64,000 nt of DNA from DAHUXN01 sp963729815 (GTDB lineage: Bacteria > Acidobacteriota > Terriglobia > Acidiferrales > UBA7541), in NCBI GenBank assembly GCA_963729815.1, contig CAVSPU010000004.1, positions 558,001-622,000 on the forward strand. Reading direction: 5' to 3'. This document shows positions 24,499 through 31,281 of the stretch, piece after piece. Numbering within the stretch: position 1 is the first letter of the stretch; each line of letters begins with the position of its first letter. The position numbers and the translations under genes are program-made. The notes beneath the pieces are model-generated. The model had not been told where the DNA came from and ran no database searches. It worked only from the letters and a program-made list of their open reading frames with translations.

Positions 24499-26076
24499 TT
24501 AAGAATTGTCCTCCGTCGGCGCGGAGCCGGGAGCGCTCGCCGCCTCGCTCTTGCCCTCTGCGTGCTCACGTTCGTCAGCGGACGAATCCGCAACCGGCGC
24601 TGAATCCTCCGGAGCAGATTCCGCGGTGTGGGCTTCGACGGGCAGTGACTCTGACTGCGTTTCGGCGATCGGCTCGGCGTCAGCCTCCGCTTCGGCCACG
24701 TCTTCGATCACGCCCTCGCCTTCCACGGCAGTTTCGCCCTCCACAGGCGGCTCCAAGGGCTCACTGCCGGCTTCGACCGCGACTGAAGCCTCCTCGGTGG
24801 CGGGCTGCTGCGACTCGAGCGCCTGGAAATACTGCTCGACGGCGACGCGAATTTTCTCGACCATCTTTTCGCCGATCCCGGGAATCTCGAGCAATTGTTC
24901 GGGCGTCATGTCGGCGAGTTTCTCGATGGAAGTGACGCCATGGGCTTCGAGTTTTTCGACGGTCTTTGGACCGATGCCGGCAAGTGCCGAGAGAGACGTG
25001 GAAGCGACGGTCATTTCCGCCATCTGCGCTTCGATCTCGCGACGCTTCTCTTCTTCACTCTTGATATCGATATTCCAGCCAATCAGCTTGCTGGCGAGGC
25101 GAACGTTCTGGCCCTTTTTGCCAATGGCCAGGGAAAGCTGCGTGTCCTCGACGATGACCTCGAGGCGCTTCTCCTCAAGATCGGCGGCCTGGACGCGTGT
25201 CACCTTCGCGGGACTGAGAGCCTTTTGCGCGAAGGTGAGAATGTCTTCGTTGTAAGGAATGATGTCGATTTTTTCGCCGCGGAGCTCGCGAATGATCGAC
25301 TGCACACGCATGCCCTTCATACCAACGCAAGCGCCGACGGGGTCCACATCCTTGTCGCGGCTTTCCACCGCGATTTTCGTGCGCTCACCGGCTTCGCGGG
25401 CAACGGCGCGAATCTGCACCGTGCCGTCGTAAATCTCGGGAACCTCCATCTCGAACAGACGCTGCACCAGCACGGGATCGGCGCGCGAAACCACGACTTG
25501 CGGGCCCTTGGCGGCGCGCTCCACGGCGCGAATAGCGACGCGCAAACGATCGCCGACGTTGTAGGTCTCGAGACGAGATTGTTCGCGCTTCGGCAAACGG
25601 GCTTCCGTGCGGCCCAAGTCAACGATGACGTCGGGGCCATCGAGGCGCTTGACGATGCAGTTCACGAGCTCACCGACGCGCGTGTGGAATTCGTTGTAAA
25701 TCGTGTCGCGTTCGGCCTCACGCACTTTTTGCAGGATGACTTGCTTGGCCGTCTGGGCTTGAATGCGGCCCAGGACATCCGTGGCACGCACCTGAGTGAT
25801 CTCGCCACCCACTTCGATGCCGGGCTGCAGCTTGCGGGCGTCGGCGATACCAATCTCGCGGATCGGGTCGGCGACTTCCTCGACAACCGTGCGGACGGCG
25901 TACAACTCGACGTGTCCGGAGTCGGGATTGAACTTCGAGCGCAGGTCTTCGTCCGTTTTATAAAACTTGCGGGCAGCCACAACCATGGCTTCCTCAATGG
26001 CCGCGACGATGATCTCGGGCTCGATGTGCTTGTCCCGGCTGATTTGCTCGATTGTCTGGTAGAGCAAACTTGCCAT
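24499..26076 (-). CDS. nusA: transcription termination/antitermination factor NusA
   Basis: 525 residues. The N-terminal RNA-polymerase-binding domain (about 1-125) is followed by S1 (about 130-200), KH1 and KH2 (about 225-375; G-A-C-V-G-M-K-G and S-L-A-I-G-K-K-G-Q-N-V are the GXXG loops). A single helix-hairpin-helix region follows (A-L-A-G-I-G-P-K-T-V and E-I-P-G-I-G-E-K-M-V, about 385-435). The last ~85 residues are a strongly acidic, low-complexity tail that standard NusA lacks. NusA modulates pausing, intrinsic termination and antitermination. The ribosome-binding site GGGAGAAG lies just before the ATG, 13 bases after the rimP stop. Confidence 0.97.
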   Translation of the reverse strand: MASLLYQTIEQISRDKHIEPEIIVAAIEEAMVVAARKFYKTDEDLRSKFNPDSGHVELYAVRTVVEEVADPIREIGIADARKLQPGIEVGGEITQVRATDVLGRIQAQTAKQVILQKVREAERDTIYNEFHTRVGELVNCIVKRLDGPDVIVDLGRTEARLPKREQSRLETYNVGDRLRVAIRAVERAAKGPQVVVSRADPVLVQRLFEMEVPEIYDGTVQIRAVAREAGERTKIAVESRDKDVDPVGACVGMKGMRVQSIIRELRGEKIDIIPYNEDILTFAQKALSPAKVTRVQAADLEEKRLEVIVEDTQLSLAIGKKGQNVRLASKLIGWNIDIKSEEEKRREIEAQMAEMTVASTSLSALAGIGPKTVEKLEAHGVTSIEKLADMTPEQLLEIPGIGEKMVEKIRVAVEQYFQALESQQPATEEASVAVEAGSEPLEPPVEGETAVEGEGVIEDVAEAEADAEPIAETQSESLPVEAHTAESAPEDSAPVADSSADEREHAEGKSEAASAPGSAPTEDNS

Positions 26077-26089
26077 GCGCTACTTCTCC

Positions 26090-26563
26090 CTAGAATTCGA
26101 CAACCAAATGCGCCTTACGAATATTCGCGAAGGGCAGCGCGACGGTCTGGTCGCGAACCGACAGCTGAATCACGCCATCGGTGCAGCCCGCCAGGCGGCC
26201 CTCAAAATACTTTGAATTGCCGACCGGATCGTTCAGCCAGACGCGGGCTAAACGGCCGGTGAAACGTTCGTAATCGGCAAGCTTCAGCAGCTTCCGATCA
26301 AGACCCGGCGAACTCACTTCCAGCACATAGCTCGGGCCGGGCACCAATTCCTCAACATCGAGGATGACGCTTAACTGCTCGCTGAGCGTTTCGCAGTCTC
26401 TATGGCTGATGCCTGATCCGATCCGCTGCTCCGGCGACGGCGGGCGGTCGATATAAACTCGCAATAGACGCTGCTTCCCGACCTTCCACTCGACGTCGAC
26501 TACTTCAACGCCGACGGAGCGCGCCACGCGCTCGACCGCCTCGCGAATCTTGTCGACGTCCAT
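26090..26563 (-). CDS. rimP: ribosome maturation factor RimP
   Basis: About 157 residues, the usual RimP size, needed for 30S maturation. Landmarks: V-E-V-V-D-V-E-W-K at about 20-28, L-R-V-Y-I-D-R-P near 35-42, and Y-V-L-E-V-S-S-P-G-L-D-R, the family signature, near 80-91. The reading frame extends to 26737, but that extension crosses the promoter and leader terminator; the ATG at 26563 gives the correct start. First gene of the nusA-infB operon. Confidence 0.95.
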   Translation of the reverse strand: MDVDKIREAVERVARSVGVEVVDVEWKVGKQRLLRVYIDRPPSPEQRIGSGISHRDCETLSEQLSVILDVEELVPGPSYVLEVSSPGLDRKLLKLADYERFTGRLARVWLNDPVGNSKYFEGRLAGCTDGVIQLSVRDQTVALPFANIRKAHLVVEF

Positions 26564-26640
26564 CGACACTCGAAAACCCACGGCCAGCCAGCGGCGTCGA
26601 GGTTCCCAAGAAGCGCGCCTGACCGATTTTCGCTGCCAAC

Positions 26641-26664
26641 AAAAAAGTGGGCTCGCGCCCACTT
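26641..26664 (-). terminator. intrinsic terminator in the rimP-nusA leader (attenuator candidate)
   Basis: Read on the minus strand: AAGTGGGC, loop GCGA, GCCCACTT, then a T-run complementary to 26641-26646. The 8-bp stem is GC-rich and perfect. It lies after the promoter at 26693-26721 and 77 bases before the rimP start codon, so most transcripts from that promoter must cross it to reach rimP-nusA-infB. Confidence 0.7.
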
Positions 26665-26692
26665 GGTCTTTCGTCCCGCTTCGAACAACTTC

Positions 26693-26721
26693 AGTATAGA
26701 CGGAGGCATTGGGAAACGCAA
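26693..26721 (-). promoter_or_regulatory. sigma70-type promoter of the rimP-nusA-infB operon
   Basis: Minus strand TTGCGT (26716-26721), 17-base spacer, TATACT (26693-26698). Expected start near 26686, only about 22 bases before the leader terminator hairpin. The -10 matches consensus at five of six bases; the -35 is weak. Confidence 0.55.
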
Positions 26722-26748
26722 GCTGGCACTCAGGCACAAACCCGGACG

Positions 26749-26784
26749 AAAAAAACCGCCCTTCTCTGGATGAGGGAAGGGCGG
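26749..26784 (-). terminator. intrinsic terminator after ompH
   Basis: Minus strand: CCGCCCTTC, an 11-base loop, GAAGGGCGG (perfect 9-bp stem, 26756-26764 with 26776-26784), then seven T residues (complement of 26749-26755). It closes the ompH transcript and insulates the rimP operon promoter next to it. Confidence 0.9.
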
Positions 26785-26812
26785 CAGAGAAACCTTAAGC
26801 CTTGCGCCAAGC

Positions 26813-27418
26813 CTACTTCTGGGATGGCTTGGAAGGCGCCGGATGCGCAGCGGCCGGAGCAGGCTTCACCGGATAGGTTTGATCATAGAGCTTGACGATC
26901 TGTTCGGTGATATCCACCTGATTGGCGAAATAGACGACCGGACTATTCTGCACCGAATCATCCATGACGACCGTGAAGTCATTCTGTTTGGCGTAGGCGT
27001 CAATGACCTTAATCATCTTCTGACCGATCGTGTTGACGACATCCTGCTCTGCCTCATTGCCATCATCAGAGAGGGCTTGCTGATCGCGCTGGCCGCGGCG
27101 CTGGAGGTCATTAATCTGCCGGGTTAGCCGACTCTTTTCATCATCGCTGAGCGTCGTCGCTCCGGCTTGCAGTCGCTGTTGCAAGTCCTGAATCTGCTTG
27201 CCGAGATTGGTCAACGCCGTCTGGCGGGGTGCAAACTGGGCGCGAAGCTCCTGAGAGGCCTGCCTGCCTTCTGCCGTGGTAGAAATCGCCTGCTGCAGGC
27301 TGATCACGGCAACTTTGCCCGGCGCCGCAGCGACCGTGCTCGAACCAGCCTGCGCCCACGCGGCAGGGACGATCAGAAGCGTGGCGAGTGCTGTCAAACT
27401 TGCATTTCGAATCTTCAT
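26813..27418 (-). CDS. OmpH/Skp-family periplasmic chaperone
   Basis: 201 residues. Signal peptide ending P-A-A-W-A-Q, then the Skp pattern: V-A-V-I-S-L-Q-Q-A-I near 36-45, a long coiled-coil helix pair (about 50-130, rich in Q, R, L, D) and a return strand near D-F-T-V-V-M-D-D. A Pro/Ala/Lys tail follows. Skp trimers hold unfolded outer-membrane proteins for delivery to BamA, whose gene is two genes upstream on the same strand. Own promoter upstream and own strong terminator downstream, so it can be expressed independently of bamA. Confidence 0.93.
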   Translation of the reverse strand: MKIRNASLTALATLLIVPAAWAQAGSSTVAAAPGKVAVISLQQAISTTAEGRQASQELRAQFAPRQTALTNLGKQIQDLQQRLQAGATTLSDDEKSRLTRQINDLQRRGQRDQQALSDDGNEAEQDVVNTIGQKMIKVIDAYAKQNDFTVVMDDSVQNSPVVYFANQVDITEQIVKLYDQTYPVKPAPAAAHPAPSKPSQK

Positions 27419-27459
27419 GCTTGCTCCTCGATGCGAACCTTGAGAAAACCAAAACGGTG

Positions 27460-27489
27460 ATTATAGCGACTCATACACAACAGGGTCAA
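27460..27489 (-). promoter_or_regulatory. strong sigma70-type promoter of ompH/skp
   Basis: Minus strand TTGACC (27484-27489), 18-base spacer, perfect TATAAT (27460-27465). The transcript would start near 27453, giving a leader of about 35 bases before the ATG at 27418. Confidence 0.7.
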
Positions 27490-27612
27490 TCAGAATCCGG
27501 CCCGACCCTGACATCCGAAAGCCCCTAGCGTGAACAAACCGGCGTGAAAAGTGATCGCTATAGTGATGCAAGAAGCAACCATTCCGTTGGCCGACCGTAC
27601 ACGTCAAGGGGC

Positions 27613-30600
27613 TCAACGGGGAAGCGGGACAAGCAATAGCCGCCCATTGGCCTGATCCACAACGGCGGCCATATTCGTCAGGGGATTGATGGCCACGCCG
27701 AACTCCGCGGAGCCTCCAATAGGCAGCGCGACGTTAACCTGGCCTGCAAGAATGGTCAAGACTGAATTCGGGTTTGTGGCCAGGAAGTTGAAGACCGAAA
27801 TCGTGTTGCTGGCGCTATTCACTGTCACACCCGTGCCGGTCTGAAAATTGTAGGAGATCGCGGTGGGATTGATTCCGGCCCGCATCGGCGTGGAGTCGAA
27901 AGATTTCGGATCAACGACGTCGATATTGTTGTTCAGGCTGTCGGCGAGGAGGAATGTATCGGTAACAGGGTCGAACGTGACGTCGGTGGGATCCTGGAAA
28001 TTACTCACGCGGCCGGCGATTACACCCGAATTCGTACCGGACAATCCGATCAGATCCAACGTGCTCGGCAGGCTACTGCCTTGGTTGGGTCCACTGGTCG
28101 TGGTTACTGCGGCGATGTTATCAATGGGATCGATGCTGACACCGAAAGGACGCTGATCCACGGGCACGTTGTTTACGCTCCCACTGACGGAGCTCGAATT
28201 TGCGCTGACGGTGAACAAGGAAATATTGTTCGAATTCGTGTTCGTGACGATAGCCGTAGCGCTGTCCGGGTGAATGGCCACGCCGGCAGGCTGGCTCCCA
28301 ACGGTGACCGTGGCGACAATGTCATCGTTGACGTAGTCGAAGACCGTCGCATTATCCACGCCATTGTTGGCGACAACACCGAGGCCCAGGCGCGGAATCA
28401 CGGCAACTCCTTCAGGACAATTGCCGACGGTAAACGTTTCGGTGACGGCGAGTGTGGCGAGATTCACAGCCGAAATCGTGCCAGGGCCCGTGCACGTTCC
28501 CGCCGGAGTCAATTGACCCTGACTGCTGACGATGGCTTCGTTGAGGGCTGGATCGACTGCCACGCCGACCGGATTCAATCCGATCGGAATGGCGCCGATC
28601 ACCGTGAAATTTTCTTCGTTCGAAGTGGCGCCTCCGGAATTCATGACATCCAATGCGAAGCGGCGAGGTGCTGCCAGCAGAGTGCCCGGGATTGTCGCGA
28701 CTGCCTGGCGGCCATTCGCTGAAATAGTTGTTGGGACGACCGAGCCGTCCAGACGCACCTGCGCGCTGGAGTTGAATCCGAATCCATTGATCGTGACCGT
28801 CAAGGAGCCGGAAGAAGGCGCGGTGAAAGTATTGTTGGGACTTACTTCCGTGATCTGCGGAGAGTAAATCGGGCCGAGAGGGAAAATCGAAACGCCACTG
28901 GCTCCCGCGATGACGGCGATGTTTTTCCCCTGATCAATGGCCACGGCAGCAGGTGTATTTCCAAGGCTGACGGGGTTGCCAATCGCCTGGTCCGAGGCCA
29001 AATTATAGGCGACCGCCGTGCCGGCGCTTGGATTCAAAATGACGGCCATGTTCGTCAGCGAATTGATGGCGACGGCCGTGTTTCCTTGAGAAAAGCCAGG
29101 TGAACTCGTTGTCTGGTCAAGCAGGCTAAAGATGCTCACATTCGGCTGATTGGGGTCAGTGAAAATGGCCTGGTCTGTCTCCGTGTTAATGGCCACACCC
29201 TGATCGCTCGTGGACAGGGCAAGAGACGCAACCGGCACCGGCAAGCGGGCCACTTGCGTGGCCGTTGCCGCGGTTCCCAGATCCACAATGGAGATCGATC
29301 CGATTCCTCCCGGCGTTATAACAGCCCAATTCAATTGCGGCTCGATCGCCACTTGCGGGGCCGGGCCCGTGCTGACAGGAGGTGTGTTCGCATTGGGCGT
29401 GGTAGCGCAATTGTTCGAGGCGTTGGGGTTGGAGCCGCCCACGACGCATACGAGTGTCGCCGTGCCGCCGGACAGATCGACAATGCCGCCAATGTTTGTG
29501 TCGGAGTAAGCGACGAATGCGCGATGGGTGATCGAGTTAACGCCGATGGAGAATGGCGAAGGAACTGGTGTTGTGCCTGTGGGGTTGCTGGGCAAGGCAA
29601 AGGTCGAGACCGCCTGGGTCTTCAAGTTCACGACCGAAAGCGTACTATCGGCGCTATTGACCACCGCGGCCAAATGCAGAATGTCATCGACACCAACGCT
29701 GGTCGGAGTCTTCCCCACATTAACGGTGCCCATAACTGAGGGCGGGCTCACGTCGAGATTCAACAGCGAGACGCTGCCCTGGTTCCCGGCAGTACCTTGA
29801 TTCACGACAACGGCCAATCCCAATGCAGAGTCGATGGCGACGGCAACGGGCGAGGTGCCTACGGCGACGGGCCCGCCCACGCTTGAAGGAATGTCCGCAG
29901 CCGAAGGCGTGATGGCGAAGTTCGTGGAAACAATCGATGGCAACCCCTGATTGAAAGCGTCGGTACTTTGAAGCAGCAAGGGAAACAAACCCGGCGTCGA
30001 AAACGGGACGCCTGAGAGAGCGACGTTTAACTGGCGCGTGCTTGTGAGCGTCACAGGGACTGATTGCACGCCAGGAACCGTGGCCGTAATCGACGGCGAA
30101 AAATACCCGCCATTGATGCCGAGAGTGCCCGAATTTGTGCTAGCCGAAAAACTGGCGGGAGAAGATCCAATCGCCGCGGGACGCACAGCTTGCACATTCA
30201 GGAATACGGGCTGGGCGGTATCGCCATTCTGACGCTCGACGGTGATCGACAGTGTCGAAAGAGTGGTGAAAAAAGTGGATGGGATCGTGGCTCGGAGCGT
30301 TGTGCTGCTAACGAAGGTGGTGGGTACAGGCGCTCCGTTCACCTGGACCTGACTTGTCGAAAAGAAATTGCTGCCAAGCAGATAAACGTCCTGCTCGACG
30401 GAGCCTTCGTCCGCGATGCTCGGCTCCAGTGGGGTCGTCGTCGTGGTAAAAGTAGGATCATTGGCAGTGATGACAGAAATACTCGCGGTACCGACATTCG
30501 TTGTATCCGCCGCTGAAGTGGCACTTATCTGAACAGTCTGAGGAGAATTCGGCGCCGTGAAACACGCGACGCTTGTGCCGGGCGGTGGTATCGGTTGATT

Positions 30601-31194
30601 CGGAATAATGGGCATCGCGACGGAACATTGCGTCGGCGCGATTGTTCCTACCTGAGCGTTTCCATTGGCGACTCCACTGACCGACCAAGTAACGGTCGTA
30701 TTCGATGTTCCCGTAACCGTCGCGCTCAATTGGAATTGTTCGCTGGTTCCGATCGCCGCCGATGCGGGAGTGAGTGTGACACGAATTCCCGAGTCCAAGG
30801 TGATGTTCACGATGGCGAATACGGTCGTGTTTGCCTGAGAGATGGCAACTATGCTGACACTAGAAGCGCTGGGGAGCTTAGCGGGAGCCGTGTAAAGGCC
30901 ATTCGTGAGAATCGTGCCTAGCGCGGAATTTCCTCCGGTAACGCAACCGGTCGGCATCGTGATATTGGGCGCGTTGGAGGCTCCCGTGGCTTCACTGGCT
31001 GGAGCCACGTTGCAGACATCCCATGTAACAAGCGTATTCGCATTTCCCGCCACGCTTGCACCAAAAGACTGAGAGCCGGCCAAGATTACCGTCCCACTCG
31101 TGGGTGTGATCGAAACCGTAATCGTCTGGCTGGTGCCGCAGCCAGCCATCGCTCCCGCCACAATCATGACTGCTCCCAGCATCCCCAATCTCAT
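27613..31194 (-). CDS. giant lipoprotein with IPT/TIG domains and YVTN-type beta-propeller
   Basis: About 1193 residues. Lipoprotein signal with lipobox G-A-M-A-G-C (Cys near 18). Then two Ig-like modules (about 20-240), an IPT/TIG domain, and a propeller of 40-60-residue repeats of the form G-x-x-P-x-x-V-A-I-D-x-x-x-x-x-A-V-V-x-N (about 440-780). A second IPT module follows (F-T-A-P-S-S-G-S-L-T-V-T-I-N-G-F-G-F), then further propeller repeats to the end. Surface adhesion or scaffold roles are typical for such proteins. The frame is open back to 31236, but GGGAGG just above the ATG at 31194 fixes the start. Lying between bamA and skp is unusual. No enzymatic motif seen. Confidence 0.85.
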   Translation of the reverse strand: MRLGMLGAVMIVAGAMAGCGTSQTITVSITPTSGTVILAGSQSFGASVAGNANTLVTWDVCNVAPASEATGASNAPNITMPTGCVTGGNSALGTILTNGLYTAPAKLPSASSVSIVAISQANTTVFAIVNITLDSGIRVTLTPASAAIGTSEQFQLSATVTGTSNTTVTWSVSGVANGNAQVGTIAPTQCSVAMPIIPNQPIPPPGTSVACFTAPNSPQTVQISATSAADTTNVGTASISVITANDPTFTTTTTPLEPSIADEGSVEQDVYLLGSNFFSTSQVQVNGAPVPTTFVSSTTLRATIPSTFFTTLSTLSITVERQNGDTAQPVFLNVQAVRPAAIGSSPASFSASTNSGTLGINGGYFSPSITATVPGVQSVPVTLTSTRQLNVALSGVPFSTPGLFPLLLQSTDAFNQGLPSIVSTNFAITPSAADIPSSVGGPVAVGTSPVAVAIDSALGLAVVVNQGTAGNQGSVSLLNLDVSPPSVMGTVNVGKTPTSVGVDDILHLAAVVNSADSTLSVVNLKTQAVSTFALPSNPTGTTPVPSPFSIGVNSITHRAFVAYSDTNIGGIVDLSGGTATLVCVVGGSNPNASNNCATTPNANTPPVSTGPAPQVAIEPQLNWAVITPGGIGSISIVDLGTAATATQVARLPVPVASLALSTSDQGVAINTETDQAIFTDPNQPNVSIFSLLDQTTSSPGFSQGNTAVAINSLTNMAVILNPSAGTAVAYNLASDQAIGNPVSLGNTPAAVAIDQGKNIAVIAGASGVSIFPLGPIYSPQITEVSPNNTFTAPSSGSLTVTINGFGFNSSAQVRLDGSVVPTTISANGRQAVATIPGTLLAAPRRFALDVMNSGGATSNEENFTVIGAIPIGLNPVGVAVDPALNEAIVSSQGQLTPAGTCTGPGTISAVNLATLAVTETFTVGNCPEGVAVIPRLGLGVVANNGVDNATVFDYVNDDIVATVTVGSQPAGVAIHPDSATAIVTNTNSNNISLFTVSANSSSVSGSVNNVPVDQRPFGVSIDPIDNIAAVTTTSGPNQGSSLPSTLDLIGLSGTNSGVIAGRVSNFQDPTDVTFDPVTDTFLLADSLNNNIDVVDPKSFDSTPMRAGINPTAISYNFQTGTGVTVNSASNTISVFNFLATNPNSVLTILAGQVNVALPIGGSAEFGVAINPLTNMAAVVDQANGRLLLVPLPR

Positions 31195-31281
31195 CCAGCC
31201 GCCTCCCAAAGTGTTCACTCGAGTCCTCGGTACCACGCGTGCCCCCGCCGCCCGCTCATGGCCTTCGCCAATGTCATCGCA

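Noticed and set aside
24895..26262. Plus-strand frame of 455 codons opposite nusA and rimP
   Set aside because: Antisense shadow; NusA KH and HhH motifs occupy the other strand.
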